A stretch of DNA of 64,000 nucleotides, from NCBI GenBank assembly GCA_021555075.1, contig JAKGBX010000003.1:1-64000 (forward strand), read 5' to 3'. The notes beneath the pieces are model-generated. The model was not told the origin of the DNA. It did not search any database and saw nothing but the letters and a program-made list of their open reading frames with translations. Position 1 is the first letter of the stretch. Each line of letters begins with the position of its first letter. A program made the position numbers and the translations under genes. This stretch comes from Rhodobacteraceae bacterium LMO-JJ12 (GTDB lineage Bacteria > Pseudomonadota > Alphaproteobacteria > Rhodobacterales > Rhodobacteraceae). Shown piece after piece: positions 1 through 9,059 of this stretch.

Positions 1-351
1 CTGCGCGGCATCGACCGTGAAGGTGTTGAGCGTGGGCAGGTTCTCTGCAAGCCCGGTTCGGTGACCCCGCACACGAAATTCGAAGCCGAAGCCTATATCC
101 TGACCAAGGATGAAGGTGGTCGTCACACGCCGTTCTTCGCCAACTATCGTCCGCAGTTCTACTTCCGCACGACCGACGTGACCGGAACGGTAACGCTGCC
201 GGAAGGCACTGAAATGGTGATGCCGGGCGACAACCTGAAGTTTGAGGTTGAACTGATCGCTCCGATCGCGATGGAAGACGGTCTGCGTTTCGCCATCCGT
301 GAAGGCGGCCGCACCGTTGGTGCCGGCGTCGTATCCAAAGTCATCGAATAA
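1..351 (+). CDS. tuf: Elongation factor Tu, C-terminal part (cut by window edge)
   Basis: The frame is open from base 1 and encodes the last 116 residues of EF-Tu, covering domains II-III, before a TAA stop. EF-Tu is the cytoplasmic GTPase that delivers aminoacyl-tRNA to the ribosome. The end has the family pattern: PHTKFEAE, the [13 protein letters not shown] stretch, [12 protein letters not shown] and the [20 protein letters not shown]-type tail. The GTPase domain lies outside the window, so this is truncation by the window edge and not a pseudogene. Position directly before rpsJ is the usual str-S10 arrangement. Confidence 0.97.
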   Translation: MRGIDREGVERGQVLCKPGSVTPHTKFEAEAYILTKDEGGRHTPFFANYRPQFYFRTTDVTGTVTLPEGTEMVMPGDNLKFEVELIAPIAMEDGLRFAIREGGRTVGAGVVSKVIE

Positions 352-356
352 TTTGT

Positions 357-380
357 AGGGTGGGTTGCAAGACCCACCCT
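357..380 (+). terminator. Hairpin after tuf
   Basis: A perfect 9-bp inverted repeat (357-365 with 372-380, loop of 6) begins six bases after the tuf stop. It is preceded by GTAG and lacks a T-run, so it could be a weak terminator, an RNA-stabilising 3' end or a REP-like palindrome. A second, 7-bp palindrome with a GGCC end follows near 399-415. Confidence 0.5.
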
Positions 381-452
381 GCGGGTTCGACGAGGGGGGC
401 CGGATGATCCGGCCTTCCTCCTATCAACTCCAACGCCGCGAAAGGCAAAAAT

Positions 453-761
453 ATGCAATCGCAAAATATCCGCATCCGGCTCAAGGCCTTTGACTACCGC
501 GTACTGGACGCCAGCACGCAGGAAATCGTCAATACCGCCAAGCGCACAGGTGCCCAGGTGCGCGGGCCGATCCCGCTGCCGAACAAGATCGAAAAATTCA
601 CCGTTCTGCGTAGTCCGCACGTGAACAAGAAATCGCGCGACCAGTTCGAGATCCGCACGCACAAGCGTCTCTTGGACATCGTCGACCCCACCCCGCAGAC
701 CGTTGACGCGCTGATGAAGCTCGACCTCGCCGCGGGCGTGGACGTTCAGATTTCAGTTTGA
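453..761 (+). CDS. rpsJ: 30S ribosomal protein S10
   Basis: The 102-residue protein matches S10 in length and in its core ([14 protein letters not shown] near the start, GPIPLP at about 37-42, [14 protein letters not shown] at about 67-80). S10 sits in the 30S head and also serves as NusE in transcription antitermination. It is the first gene of the S10 cluster and is followed 14 bases later by rplC. The start is an ATG after an A/G-rich stretch (cgcgaaaggc). Confidence 0.98.
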   Translation: MQSQNIRIRLKAFDYRVLDASTQEIVNTAKRTGAQVRGPIPLPNKIEKFTVLRSPHVNKKSRDQFEIRTHKRLLDIVDPTPQTVDALMKLDLAAGVDVQISV

Positions 762-775
762 GGGGGGCAGTAGAG

Positions 776-1642
776 ATGTTGCGCTCAGGCGTTATCGCAA
801 AGAAAGTCGGCATGACCCGGCTTTTCATGGAAGACGGAAAACAGATTCCTGTGACCGTTCTTCAATTGGACAAACTGCAGGTCGTGGACCAGCGTACCGC
901 TGAACGAGATGGCTATACCGCCGTCCAACTCGGCGCAGGTACAGCCAAGGTCAAGCGCACCAGCCAAGCCATGCGCGGCCACTTCGCGGCTGCCAAGGTT
1001 GAACCGAAACGCAAAGTCGCAGAGTTCCGTGTCACGCCCGAAGCTCTCATCGCCATTGGCGAAGAGATCACGGCGAATCACTACTTTGAAGGCCAGTATG
1101 TCGATGTGTCCGGCACGTCGATTGGTAAAGGCTTTCAGGGTGCCATGAAGCGTCACAACTTTGGTGGTCTCCGGGCCAGCCACGGTGTGTCGATCAGCCA
1201 CCGTTCGCACGGCTCGACAGGGCAGTGTCAGGACCCGGGCAAAGTCTTCAAAGGCAAGAAAATGGCCGGTCACATGGGCGCTGCCCGTGTCACCACGCAG
1301 AACCTGCAGGTCGTTCGCACCGACGCCGATCGTGGTCTTATCATGATCAAAGGCGCCGTTCCCGGCTCCAAAGGTGGTTGGGTTACGGTCAAGGATGCGG
1401 TGAAAAAGCCGTTCCCTGAAAATGCGATCCTGCCCGCTGCTTTGAAATCGGATGCTGAAGCTGCCGCCAAGGCCGCCGAAGAAGCCGCTGCTGCCGCAGC
1501 CGCTGAAGCCGAGGCCGCCGCAGCCGCCGCCGCAGAGGCCGAACAGGCCGCTCTGGATGCTGCAGAAGCCGCGGAGGCCAAGGTCGACATCGTTGCCGAA
1601 GCTCAAGCAGCTGAAGCCGAGAAGAAGGAAGGCGAGGAATGA
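776..1642 (+). CDS. rplC: 50S ribosomal protein L3 with Ala/Glu-rich tail
   Basis: L3 is an early assembly protein of the large subunit. The start chosen is the ATG at 776 ([14 protein letters not shown]), which matches L3 family N-termini; an upstream start in the same frame would overlap rpsJ. The first 220 or so residues are normal L3, including [10 protein letters not shown] and [20 protein letters not shown]. After that comes a tail of about 65 residues made almost only of Ala and Glu with a Lys/Glu end, predicted as a long helix. The protein is 288 residues against about 209 in E. coli. Similar tails occur in related alphaproteobacteria. The stop overlaps rplD (ATGA). Confidence 0.97.
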   Translation: MLRSGVIAKKVGMTRLFMEDGKQIPVTVLQLDKLQVVDQRTAERDGYTAVQLGAGTAKVKRTSQAMRGHFAAAKVEPKRKVAEFRVTPEALIAIGEEITANHYFEGQYVDVSGTSIGKGFQGAMKRHNFGGLRASHGVSISHRSHGSTGQCQDPGKVFKGKKMAGHMGAARVTTQNLQVVRTDADRGLIMIKGAVPGSKGGWVTVKDAVKKPFPENAILPAALKSDAEAAAKAAEEAAAAAAAEAEAAAAAAAEAEQAALDAAEAAEAKVDIVAEAQAAEAEKKEGEE

Positions 1643-2256
1643 AACTCGACGTGATCAAACTGGACGGCAACAAAGCCGGTTCGGTCGAACTGGACGAGGC
1701 CCTGTTCGGGCTCGAGCCACGCGCCGATATCCTGCATCGTGTTGTCCGCTGGCAGCGCAACAATGCGCAAGCTGGCACTCACAAGGTCAAGACGCGCTCG
1801 GAAGTGAAATATTCGACCAAGAAGATCTATCGCCAAAAAGGCACCGGTGGCGCACGCCACGGCGCCCGCTCGGCACCGATCTTTCGCGGTGGTGGTGTCT
1901 ATAAGGGCCCGGTTGTTCGCAGCCATGGCCACGATCTGCCGAAGAAATTTCGCAAGCTGGGGCTGATGCACGCTCTGTCCGCAAAATTCAAAGCGGGTGA
2001 GCTGGTGATCATCGAGAATGCCGAGTCAGAAGGTAAAACCAGTGCGCTGGCCAAGCAGGTGAAAAACCTTGGTTGGAAACGTGCGCTGATCATCGATGGC
2101 GCGGAAGTCAACGAAGGCTTCCTGCAAGCGGCCCGTAACATCGAAGGTCTGGATATCCTGCCGTCGATGGGCGCAAACGTCTATGATATCCTCAAGCGTG
2201 ACACTCTGGTGATCACCAAAGCGGGTATCGAAGCACTGGAGGCTCGTTTGAAATGA
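1639..2256 (+). CDS. rplD: 50S ribosomal protein L4
   Basis: The 205-residue protein has the L4 globular start ([10 protein letters not shown]) and the extended loop with KTRSEV, the [21 protein letters not shown] motif region at about 70-90, which reaches into the peptide exit tunnel. In E. coli L4 also represses the S10 operon; no such control can be read here. It overlaps rplC upstream and rplW downstream by 4 bases each, so translation is likely coupled. Confidence 0.98.
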   Translation: MKLDVIKLDGNKAGSVELDEALFGLEPRADILHRVVRWQRNNAQAGTHKVKTRSEVKYSTKKIYRQKGTGGARHGARSAPIFRGGGVYKGPVVRSHGHDLPKKFRKLGLMHALSAKFKAGELVIIENAESEGKTSALAKQVKNLGWKRALIIDGAEVNEGFLQAARNIEGLDILPSMGANVYDILKRDTLVITKAGIEALEARLK

Positions 2257-2549
2257 GTGCGAAAGCTCAACATTACGACGTGATCCGCAAGCCGATCATC
2301 ACCGAGAAATCGACCATGGCGTCGGAAAACGGTGCGGTTGTGTTCGAGGTCGATATCGCAGCCAACAAACCCCAGATCAAAGAGGCGGTTGAAACGCTCT
2401 TTGGGGTGAAGGTGAAAGCGGTCAACACCACGATCACCAAGGGCAAGGTCAAGCGGTTCCGCGGCCAACTGGGCAAGCGGAAAGACGTCAAGAAGGCCTA
2501 CGTTACCCTGGAAGAGGGAAACACTATCGACGTGTCCACAGGACTCTGA
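2253..2549 (+). CDS. rplW: 50S ribosomal protein L23
   Basis: The 98-residue protein has the L23 signatures [14 protein letters not shown] near the N-terminus and [20 protein letters not shown]-type residues near the C-terminus. L23 lines the tunnel exit and docks trigger factor and SRP. It overlaps rplD by 4 bases and is followed by a strong terminator, so it appears to close the first transcription block of the S10 cluster. Confidence 0.98.
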   Translation: MSAKAQHYDVIRKPIITEKSTMASENGAVVFEVDIAANKPQIKEAVETLFGVKVKAVNTTITKGKVKRFRGQLGKRKDVKKAYVTLEEGNTIDVSTGL

Positions 2550-2571
2550 TAGGAAGCCGCGAATCTGGCTC

Positions 2572-2605
2572 ATGGCCCCGGGTTTCACCGGGGCCATAGC
2601 TTTTT
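2572..2605 (+). terminator. Rho-independent terminator between rplW and rplB
   Basis: A perfect 10-bp stem (2572-2581 with 2588-2597) with a 6-base loop is followed by AGCTTTTT. It lies 22 bases after the rplW stop inside a 188-base gap. This is a complete intrinsic terminator in the middle of the S10 cluster, so rplB probably has its own promoter in 2606-2737 or the site acts as an attenuator. Confidence 0.8.
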
Positions 2606-2737
2606 AAGTCGGGGACCTTAGGGGCCCTATATCTCGGTCACCCATGGCGATTTCTACGAAATCCGCCTCGGGGGGCTTAACATAGGCGGGGCTTTCCCAA
2701 TATCGGGCCCGTCACAAGCAAACGGAAGACAGAAAGC

Positions 2738-3580
2738 ATGGCACTCAAGTCGTATAAGCCGACGACGCCGGGCCAGCGTGGGCTGGTGCTGATCGACCGT
2801 TCGGAGCTTTGGAAAGGTCGTCCGGTCAAATCACTCACTGAGGGTTTGACCAAATCGGGCGGTCGGAACAACACCGGACGGATCACGATGCGCCGCACAG
2901 GCGGCGGGGCAAAGCGTCTCTATCGTATCGTCGATTTCAAACGTAACAGACGTGACTCTTCGGCGGTCGTCGAGCGGATCGAATACGATCCCAACCGGAC
3001 AGCCTTTATCGCGCTGGTACGGTATGAAGATGGTGAACAGTCCTATATCCTGGCGCCGCAGCGTCTGGCGATTGGCGATCAGGTGATCGCGTCGGCCAAG
3101 GCCGATATCAAGCCGGGTAACGCGATGCCGTTTTCGGGCATGCCGATCGGCACGATCGTTCACAACATCGAGTTGAAACCCGGCAAGGGCGGACAGATCG
3201 CACGCGCCGCTGGCACCTATGCCCAGTTTGTTGGTCGTGATGGCGGTTATGCGCAAATCCGGCTCAGCTCGGGCGAACTGCGTCTGGTGCGTCAGGAATG
3301 CATGGCCACCGTTGGTGCCGTGTCCAACCCCGACAACAGCAACCAGAACTACGGCAAGGCCGGTCGCATGCGCCACAAGGGCATCCGCCCGAGCGTTCGT
3401 GGTGTTGTGATGAACCCGATCGATCACCCGCATGGTGGTGGTGAGGGTCGCACGTCTGGTGGTCGTCACCCGGTGACACCGTGGGGCAAGCCGACCAAGG
3501 GTGCGCGCACTCGGAACAAGAACAAAGCGTCCAGCAAGCTGATCATCCGCTCGCGGCACGCCAAGAAGAAGGGACGCTGA
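2738..3580 (+). CDS. rplB: 50S ribosomal protein L2
   Basis: The 280-residue protein is full-length L2, a 23S rRNA-binding protein needed for subunit joining and the peptidyl transferase centre. It shows [15 protein letters not shown] at the start, the [18 protein letters not shown] region at about 48-66 and the conserved [16 protein letters not shown] segment near 220-235 with the functionally important His. The start ATG follows a GGAAGA ribosome-binding site. It begins a second block (rplB-rpsS-rplV-rpsC-rplP). Confidence 0.98.
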   Translation: MALKSYKPTTPGQRGLVLIDRSELWKGRPVKSLTEGLTKSGGRNNTGRITMRRTGGGAKRLYRIVDFKRNRRDSSAVVERIEYDPNRTAFIALVRYEDGEQSYILAPQRLAIGDQVIASAKADIKPGNAMPFSGMPIGTIVHNIELKPGKGGQIARAAGTYAQFVGRDGGYAQIRLSSGELRLVRQECMATVGAVSNPDNSNQNYGKAGRMRHKGIRPSVRGVVMNPIDHPHGGGEGRTSGGRHPVTPWGKPTKGARTRNKNKASSKLIIRSRHAKKKGR

Positions 3581-3583
3581 TAG

Positions 3584-3862
3584 ATGTCTCGCTCTGTTTG
3601 GAAAGGCCCATTTGTCGACAGCTACGTGCTCAAGAAAGCCGAAGCTGCGCGCGAGTCGGGCCGCAACGACGTTATCAAGATCTGGTCGCGTCGCTCCACC
3701 ATCCTGCCCCAGTTCGTGGGCCTCACTTTCGGCGTCTACAATGGCAAGAAACATATCCCGGTCAACGTGTCCGAAGATATGATCGGCCAGAAGTTCGGTG
3801 AGTATTCGCCGACGCGGACCTATTACGGTCACGCAGCCGACAAAAAAGCGAAACGGAAGTAA
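3584..3862 (+). CDS. rpsS: 30S ribosomal protein S19
   Basis: The 92-residue protein has the S19 pattern [12 protein letters not shown] at the start, [19 protein letters not shown] in the middle and [16 protein letters not shown] at the end. S19 is in the 30S head and contacts S13 and the A-site tRNA. It starts 3 bases after the rplB stop and is 3 bases before rplV. Confidence 0.98.
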   Translation: MSRSVWKGPFVDSYVLKKAEAARESGRNDVIKIWSRRSTILPQFVGLTFGVYNGKKHIPVNVSEDMIGQKFGEYSPTRTYYGHAADKKAKRK

Positions 3863-3865
3863 GTC

Positions 3866-4246
3866 ATGAGCAAGGATAAAAATCCCCGCCGCGTGGCCGA
3901 TAACGAAGCAATGGCGAAAACCCGCATGCTCCGTACTTCCCCGCAAAAGCTGAATCTGGTCGCACAGATGATCCGTGGCAAGAAGGTGGACAAGGCCCTT
4001 ACGGACCTGACGTTCTCCAAGAAGCGGATCGCACAGGACGTGAAGAAATGCCTTCAATCCGCGATTGCCAACGCCGAAAACAACCATAACCTTGATGTCG
4101 ACGAACTCGTCGTGGCCGAGGCATGGGTGGGCAAGAACCTGACCATGAAACGCGGTCGCCCGCGGGCCCGTGGCCGGTTTGGCAAGATCATGAAGCCGTT
4201 TGCGGAACTGACGATCAAAGTGCGTCAAAATGAGGAGCAAGCCTGA
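3866..4246 (+). CDS. rplV: 50S ribosomal protein L22
   Basis: The 126-residue protein has the L22 core ([18 protein letters not shown] at about 25-42, the [24 protein letters not shown]-type beta-hairpin that lines the exit tunnel). There is a short charged N-terminal extension before [10 protein letters not shown] that is common in alphaproteobacteria. The TGA stop shares its last base with the rpsC start (TGATG). Confidence 0.98.
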   Translation: MSKDKNPRRVADNEAMAKTRMLRTSPQKLNLVAQMIRGKKVDKALTDLTFSKKRIAQDVKKCLQSAIANAENNHNLDVDELVVAEAWVGKNLTMKRGRPRARGRFGKIMKPFAELTIKVRQNEEQA

Positions 4247-4953
4247 TGGGTAACAAAGTCAATCCGATCGGCATGCGCCTTCAGGTCAACCGCACCTGGG
4301 ACAGCCGCTGGTTCGCGAATACCAAGGATTACGGCGATCTTCTGCTGGAAGACCTGGCGATCCGCGAGTTCATCAAGAAAGAGTGCAAGCAGGCGGGTGT
4401 TGCCCGTGTGATCATCGAGCGTCCGCACAAGAAGTGCCGCGTTACGATCCACACTGCGCGTCCGGGTGTCATCATCGGCAAGAAAGGTGCAGACATTGAA
4501 GTTCTGCGCAAGAAACTGGCCGCGATGACCGACAGCGAGTTGCACCTCAACATCGTCGAAGTCCGCAAGCCCGAGCTTGACGCGCAATTGGTGGCCGAGA
4601 GCATCGCCCAACAGCTTGAGCGTCGGGTCAGCTTCCGCCGTGCGATGAAACGGAGCGTGCAGAACGCCATGCGTATGGGTGCCCTCGGCATCCGGGTAAA
4701 CGTCGCGGGTCGCCTTGGCGGCGCCGAGATTGCCCGGACCGAATGGTATCGCGAAGGCCGTGTGCCGTTGCATACGCTGCGTGCCGACATCGACTATGCC
4801 GGCGCCGAAGCGATGACGGCTTATGGCATCATCGGGATCAAGGTCTGGATCTTCAAAGGCGAGATCATGGAGCATGACCCCCAAGCGCGTGACCGCAAGG
4901 CACAGGAACTCCAGGACGGTCCGGCCCCACGTGGCGCCGGTGGCCGCCGCTAA
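4246..4953 (+). CDS. rpsC: 30S ribosomal protein S3
   Basis: The 235-residue protein is S3, part of the mRNA entry channel. The type-2 KH domain is visible with its GxxG loop ([17 protein letters not shown] near 76-92), and the C-terminal domain has [26 protein letters not shown]-type residues. The C-terminus ends in a short Gly/Arg-rich tail. Translation is likely coupled to rplV through the TGATG junction. Confidence 0.98.
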   Translation: MGNKVNPIGMRLQVNRTWDSRWFANTKDYGDLLLEDLAIREFIKKECKQAGVARVIIERPHKKCRVTIHTARPGVIIGKKGADIEVLRKKLAAMTDSELHLNIVEVRKPELDAQLVAESIAQQLERRVSFRRAMKRSVQNAMRMGALGIRVNVAGRLGGAEIARTEWYREGRVPLHTLRADIDYAGAEAMTAYGIIGIKVWIFKGEIMEHDPQARDRKAQELQDGPAPRGAGGRR

Positions 4954-4965
4954 GGAGATAAAGAG

Positions 4966-5379
4966 ATGCTTCAACCAAAGCGCACTAAATTCCGCAAGCA
5001 GCACAAAGGCCGGATCAAGGGACTCGCCAAAGGCGGTTCCGATCTGAACTTCGGCTCTTTTGGCCTCAAGGCGACCCAACCCGAGCGTGTGACAGCCCGT
5101 CAGATCGAAGCGGCCCGCCGCGCGATGACGCGCCACATGAAACGTCAGGGTCGTGTCTGGATCCGGATTTTCCCGGATGTGCCGGTCTCCTCCAAACCCA
5201 CCGAAGTTCGGATGGGTAAGGGTAAAGGCTCGGTCGACTTCTGGGCCTGCAAGGTCAAACCTGGCCGTGTGATGTTCGAGATTGACGGTGTTGACGAAGA
5301 CGTCGCACGCGAGGCTCTGCGCCTTGCCGCGATGAAACTTCCGATCAAGACACGCATCGTCGTTCGCGAAGACTGGTAA
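4966..5379 (+). CDS. rplP: 50S ribosomal protein L16
   Basis: The 137-residue protein is L16, which contacts the A-site tRNA and the peptidyl transferase centre. It starts [16 protein letters not shown], carries [19 protein letters not shown] in the middle, and ends in the RIVVRE motif. The start follows an AAGGAG-type site. In most bacteria rpmC comes next; here a terminator and two genes on the other strand intervene. Confidence 0.98.
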   Translation: MLQPKRTKFRKQHKGRIKGLAKGGSDLNFGSFGLKATQPERVTARQIEAARRAMTRHMKRQGRVWIRIFPDVPVSSKPTEVRMGKGKGSVDFWACKVKPGRVMFEIDGVDEDVAREALRLAAMKLPIKTRIVVREDW

Positions 5380-5470
5380 AGGCCGAAAGCGCCTACGCGC
5401 TTTTGGACCAGTGCGGTGCAGGCAGTTTCGCAGAAGCTGTCCGGGCCGCACCCCGGTGAAGAAAAATGGC

Positions 5471-5502
5471 CCCCCGTGCGAGAGATCGCGCGGGGGCTTT
5501 TG
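5471..5502 (+). terminator. Rho-independent terminator after rplP
   Basis: A 10-bp stem with one G-T pair (5471-5480 with 5487-5496, loop of 6) is followed by CTTTTGATTT. It lies about 90 bases after rplP and just before the convergent sulfotransferase gene, and ends the rplB-rplP block. Confidence 0.75.
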
Positions 5503-5568
5503 ATTTGGTGGTTCGTTTTCGTAGTGAGTTACGGTGATTGAAATCTGCCCATCCGGGGCGACAAGGTC

Positions 5569-6465
5569 TCACTCAAATTTCAAACGCCCAAGGCTATCCC
5601 CTGATGCGGTTTCCGCGACGTCGACAGCATAAAGCCGCGTCGCCAAGGCTTGTACCCGCGCATCCGCCCGCAGCGCCTTGATGGGGAAGGTGGAGTTATC
5701 CGACACGCTCAATACTGCGTTCAGGATGTCGCGCTCTGGCGATGTTGTGTCTGTTGCATGATGTCGCTCGGCGATCATTTCAAAAGCGGGCAATTGGTTG
5801 AACGGTGTCTGGACCAGATCGAGATCTTTGGCCAAGCCGTTCAGCCCGCGAAACAAATCATCGGTATCGACGTTCAATGTGATCACCCGTTCAAAATTCA
5901 TTGCCCAAGCGGGGTGGGTTTGAGCGCAGAGATGTTGATCAATCGGTGAGGGAAGAAGAAGCGGCTTGCCATCCAGAAACGCACCCAACTCTGCGATGGA
6001 CATACCTTCAGCGCCAATATCACGCCCGACAAACGCGTTGATCTCTGCGCGCATGACCTTCCGACGCAGGACATGGCGGAAAATTGACACGAAACGCGCC
6101 GTCGGATCGCGGGTGACGCGCAGAAGGGTGAACCCTGCGCCATTGCTCTTGGCAACCTGTCTGGCGGCGTGGTGGTAGGTTGCGCTGTGGTAATACACGC
6201 GGCCGCGAAAATCATGTGGCCAGCGGCTGAAATACTGTGACGCTTCCAGCAGCCCCTCCTGATAGAGAAACCACAAGAGAACCTGTGTGCACGCCGATTT
6301 CGGAGACCATGAAACAACCAGTGGCGCCCCTGTGGCGATCAAAGGCCGGGCGCCAGCCATCAACGGGTGATCAGCGTCGATACCTTCCGGCGGTTTCGGC
6401 CCGCTGCGGCGCGGTGTTGGTTCTTCAACGGTGCGGCGAAAAAGACGGCGCACTCTCACCCCCAC
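5569..6465 (-). CDS. Sulfotransferase family protein
   Basis: The 298-residue protein looks like a PAPS-dependent sulfotransferase of the carbohydrate/type-2 kind. The 5'-phosphosulfate loop is SWSPKSACT at residues 52-60 and the 3'-phosphate site is RVTRDPTARFVSIFRHV at 116-132. No signal peptide is evident, so it would act in the cytoplasm; the acceptor is unknown. The GTG start at 6465 overlaps the upstream oxygenase stop, and two further in-frame GTG codons lie 6 and 12 bases downstream, so the exact start is open. It forms a two-gene operon with the oxygenase, inserted in opposite orientation in the ribosomal cluster. PAPS could come from the Sat-CysC enzyme encoded at 35.9 kb. Confidence 0.82.
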   Translation of the reverse strand: MGVRVRRLFRRTVEEPTPRRSGPKPPEGIDADHPLMAGARPLIATGAPLVVSWSPKSACTQVLLWFLYQEGLLEASQYFSRWPHDFRGRVYYHSATYHHAARQVAKSNGAGFTLLRVTRDPTARFVSIFRHVLRRKVMRAEINAFVGRDIGAEGMSIAELGAFLDGKPLLLPSPIDQHLCAQTHPAWAMNFERVITLNVDTDDLFRGLNGLAKDLDLVQTPFNQLPAFEMIAERHHATDTTSPERDILNAVLSVSDNSTFPIKALRADARVQALATRLYAVDVAETASGDSLGRLKFE

Positions 6466-7076
6466 CGATAATTGAAGCTCACCGAAATCCGATCTTCTTG
6501 TGCGCCGTTCATTGGTACCTCGTGGCGTAGCCAGCTTTCCCAGAGCAGCACATCCCCCACCTTGGGGGTGACATAGATGAACTGCCGCAACTCCTGCCGT
6601 GCGTCCTTCTTCCGGGTGGGGGAGGCCATCATCCGGGCCGAGCGGGGGTCCTCCAGCTTCAAGGCCGACGCACCGTCAGGCATCGCCACATATGTGGTAC
6701 CGGAAATCACCGAATGTGGGTGGATATGCGAGGAATGGGTGCCGCCTTCGGGCAGGATGTTGATCCATAGGTCTTCAAGTTTGAGCTTGCGTCCGTCGAG
6801 ATCGAACTCCAGATCCTCGGCAAAGGCCGCGACATGCTTGTTCAGCACCTTTTTCAGATCCTTGAAGATCGGAAAGCGCCAGGGCAGATCGGTGAGCGAA
6901 GCATAGGACGTATAGCCGGGATAGCCATTGTCGTCGCACCACGTCTGACCGGCCTCATCCTCCTCGGCAATCGCCCAGCAGGATGTTTCCAGTTCTTCCG
7001 GATCTATAGGCTTGCCAAGCTCGCTGAGGGCAGCGCGGTAGAGACGGGTGACGAAGAGGGAATCTATTTGTGCCAT
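6456..7076 (-). CDS. 2OG-Fe(II) oxygenase-type protein (TIGR02466-like)
   Basis: The 206-residue protein resembles the TIGR02466 family, a branch of the 2-oxoglutarate/Fe(II) oxygenases with unknown substrate. Candidate metal ligands are in HSSHIHPHS (His117, His119) and in WLRHEVPMN (His185), with Arg196 in RISVSFNYRW placed like the 2OG-binding Arg. The usual HxD acidic ligand is not obvious, so the exact ligand set is uncertain. It is followed by an overlapping sulfotransferase gene and sits between rplP and rpmC. The start ATG is at 7076, in a 198-base divergent region shared with rpmC. A role in modifying a ribosomal or other protein is a guess from location only. Confidence 0.75.
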   Translation of the reverse strand: MAQIDSLFVTRLYRAALSELGKPIDPEELETSCWAIAEEDEAGQTWCDDNGYPGYTSYASLTDLPWRFPIFKDLKKVLNKHVAAFAEDLEFDLDGRKLKLEDLWINILPEGGTHSSHIHPHSVISGTTYVAMPDGASALKLEDPRSARMMASPTRKKDARQELRQFIYVTPKVGDVLLWESWLRHEVPMNGAQEDRISVSFNYRWG

Positions 7077-7122
7077 AGCGGTGTATTTACCTTAGTGTTA
7101 GCTCTAGGGCGAGAGGCAGAAT

Positions 7123-7141
7123 GGTGGGCAGATTGCCCACC
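7123..7141. repeat. Short GGTGGGCA palindrome
   Basis: A perfect 8-bp inverted repeat (7123-7130 with 7134-7141, loop GAT) lies between the divergent oxygenase gene and rpmC. It resembles the hairpins at 357-380 and 11585-11600 and may belong to the same dispersed family. Confidence 0.45.
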
Positions 7142-7274
7142 TTGCGAAGTTTTCCCCGAAAGGGCTTGCCACATGCCGACCCCCGGTGTATTGCGCAGCC
7201 TTCACCCCAGAACTCCACTGGAATCAGGGTGACCTTTCGGGGCCCTCCAGTGATGTTGAAAAGGAATATAAGGC

Positions 7275-7478
7275 ATGACCGCCAAAGACCTGCGTGACAA
7301 GACGCCGGATCAGCTCCGCGAGGAACTGGCCAATCTTAAAAAAGAGAGCTTCAACCTGCGTTTTCAGCAAGCTACGAGCCAGCTGGAAAATACTGCGCGT
7401 ATGCGCATTGTAAAGCGCGAGACCGCGCGCGTGTTGACCATTCTCAACCAGAAAGCCGCGCAAGCGGCCGCTGAATAA
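7275..7478 (+). CDS. rpmC: 50S ribosomal protein L29
   Basis: The 67-residue protein has the L29 pattern: [24 protein letters not shown] at the start, then [22 protein letters not shown] and [11 protein letters not shown]29 lies near the tunnel exit beside L23. It starts the spc-type block after the minus-strand insertion, with its own GGAATATAAGGC leader, so a promoter in 7077-7274 is expected. Confidence 0.97.
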   Translation: MTAKDLRDKTPDQLREELANLKKESFNLRFQQATSQLENTARMRIVKRETARVLTILNQKAAQAAAE

Positions 7479-7490
7479 GGAGCCTGACAG

Positions 7491-7721
7491 ATGCCCAAGC
7501 GAATTCTCACAGGCACCGTGACCAGCGACGCCAACGCCCAAACCGTAACCGTGTCGGTCGAGCGCCGCTTCACGCACCCGGTTCTCAAGAAAACCATTCG
7601 TAAGTCCAAGAAATACCGGGCGCACGATGAACAGAACGCTTTCAAGGTCGGTGACAAAGTTCGCATCATCGAATGCGCACCGAAATCGAAAACGAAACGT
7701 TGGGAGGTTCTGGAGGCGTAA
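7491..7721 (+). CDS. rpsQ: 30S ribosomal protein S17
   Basis: The 76-residue protein matches S17 with [13 protein letters not shown] at the start, then [27 protein letters not shown] and the [20 protein letters not shown] segment. S17 is a primary 16S rRNA binder in the 30S body. It follows rpmC by 12 bases with an AAGGAG site. Confidence 0.98.
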   Translation: MPKRILTGTVTSDANAQTVTVSVERRFTHPVLKKTIRKSKKYRAHDEQNAFKVGDKVRIIECAPKSKTKRWEVLEA

Positions 7722-7800
7722 GCCGACAGAGCCTTTTGGCATATTCGAAACCCTGGGGAAATCGCCACGGATCGGCGCCCCATAGGTCGGGAGAAACCAA

Positions 7801-8169
7801 ATGATCCAGATGCAGACCAACCTGGATGTTGCTGACAACAGCGGCGCTCGCCGCGTTCAGTGCATCAAGGTTCTGGGTGGTTCCAAGCGGAAATACGCGA
7901 GTGTCGGTGACATTATCGTAGTATCCGTAAAGGAAGCCATCCCGCGCGGTCGCGTGAAAAAAGGCGACGTGCGCAAAGCCGTCGTCGTGCGCACCGCCAA
8001 GGAAGTTCGTCGTGACGACGGCACCGCGATCCGTTTTGATCGCAACGCCGCCGTGATCCTCGGAAACAACATGGAGCCAGTCGGCACCCGTATCTTCGGG
8101 CCAGTGGTTCGTGAGTTGCGCGCGAAGAACTTCATGAAGATCATCTCGCTTGCGCCGGAGGTGCTGTGA
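7801..8169 (+). CDS. rplN: 50S ribosomal protein L14
   Basis: The 122-residue protein is typical L14: [17 protein letters not shown] at the start, the [22 protein letters not shown] segment and [13 protein letters not shown] near the end. L14 forms an intersubunit bridge and is the site of RsfS binding. A 79-base gap separates it from rpsQ; its leader is GGGAGAAACCAA. Confidence 0.98.
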   Translation: MIQMQTNLDVADNSGARRVQCIKVLGGSKRKYASVGDIIVVSVKEAIPRGRVKKGDVRKAVVVRTAKEVRRDDGTAIRFDRNAAVILGNNMEPVGTRIFGPVVRELRAKNFMKIISLAPEVL

Positions 8170-8170
8170 C

Positions 8171-8482
8171 ATGGCTGCTAAATTGAAAAAAGGCGACAAG
8201 GTCGTCGTGCTGACCGGCAAGGACAAGGGCAAGCAGGGGTCTATCACCTCGGTTGATCCGTCTGCCGGTAAGGCCGTGGTGGAGGGCATCAACATGGCCA
8301 TCCGTCACACCCGTCAGAGCCAGACAGCCCAGGGCGGGCGCATCCCCAAAGCGATGCCGATTGCCCTCAGCAATCTGGCCCTGCTTGACAAGAACGGCAA
8401 ACCCACCCGCGTTGGCTTCAAGATCGAAGGCGACAAGAAAGTGCGTTACGCCAAGACCACGGGGGACGTGATCGATGCTTGA
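8171..8482 (+). CDS. rplX: 50S ribosomal protein L24
   Basis: The 103-residue protein contains the KOW motif near the N-terminus ([19 protein letters not shown]) and the [13 protein letters not shown] segment of L24, an assembly initiator of the 50S subunit. The start is the ATG at 8171, one base after the rplN stop; a longer in-frame reading from 8150 has no family support. The 3' end overlaps rplE by 8 bases. Confidence 0.97.
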   Translation: MAAKLKKGDKVVVLTGKDKGKQGSITSVDPSAGKAVVEGINMAIRHTRQSQTAQGGRIPKAMPIALSNLALLDKNGKPTRVGFKIEGDKKVRYAKTTGDVIDA

Positions 8483-9038
8483 TGCTGCAACTTATACCCC
8501 ACGTCTGAAGGCCGCTTACAACGACACCATTCGTCCCGCGCTGAAAGAAGAATTCAGCTACGGCAACGACATGATGATCCCGCGGCTGGAAAAGATCGTG
8601 CTGAACATCGGCTGTGGCCGTGCGGCTGTGAAAGACTCCAAGAAAGCCAAATCGGCTGTTGAGGATCTGACGCTGATCGCCGGTCAAAAGGCGTTGATGA
8701 CCATTGCCAAAAATTCCATCGCCGGTTTTCGCGTTCGCGAAGGCATGCCGATGGGTGCCAAGGTCACGCTGCGCGGCAACCGGATGTATGAATTCCTCGA
8801 CCGGCTGATCACCATTGCAATGCCTCGCGTTCGCGACTTCCGCGGCGTTTCGGGCAAGAGCTTTGATGGACGTGGCAACTATGCCATGGGCCTGAAAGAA
8901 CACCTCGTCTTCCCCGAGATCAACTTCGACAAAATCGAAGAGAACTGGGGTCTGGACATCGTGATCGCAACCACCGCGAAAACCGACGCGGAAGCCAAGA
9001 GCCTGTTGAAAGCCTTCAACATGCCCTTCAACAGCTGA
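8475..9038 (+). CDS. rplE: 50S ribosomal protein L5
   Basis: The 187-residue protein has the L5 signatures [45 protein letters not shown]-type residues and the [11 protein letters not shown] segment. L5 binds 5S rRNA with L18. It overlaps rplX by 8 bases. Confidence 0.98.
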   Translation: MLDAATYTPRLKAAYNDTIRPALKEEFSYGNDMMIPRLEKIVLNIGCGRAAVKDSKKAKSAVEDLTLIAGQKALMTIAKNSIAGFRVREGMPMGAKVTLRGNRMYEFLDRLITIAMPRVRDFRGVSGKSFDGRGNYAMGLKEHLVFPEINFDKIEENWGLDIVIATTAKTDAEAKSLLKAFNMPFNS

Positions 9039-9059
9039 TCCGCGGGAGGAATTAGAGAT

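Noticed and set aside
1-351. tuf as a pseudogene
   Set aside because: The N-terminus is missing only because the window begins there. The remaining sequence is intact.
1450-1580. Repeated GCC/GCN triplets as a possible repeat array or CRISPR
   Set aside because: They are the codons of the Ala/Glu tail of L3. There are no spacers or constant repeat units.
2831-4240. Long open frame (469 codons) on the minus strand
   Set aside because: It is antisense to rplB, rpsS and rplV, which are certain genes, and its predicted protein has no recognisable domain. Such frames arise from GC-rich codon bias.
4225-5451. 408-codon minus-strand open frame opposite rpsC and rplP
   Set aside because: Same reason: shadow of certain ribosomal protein genes.
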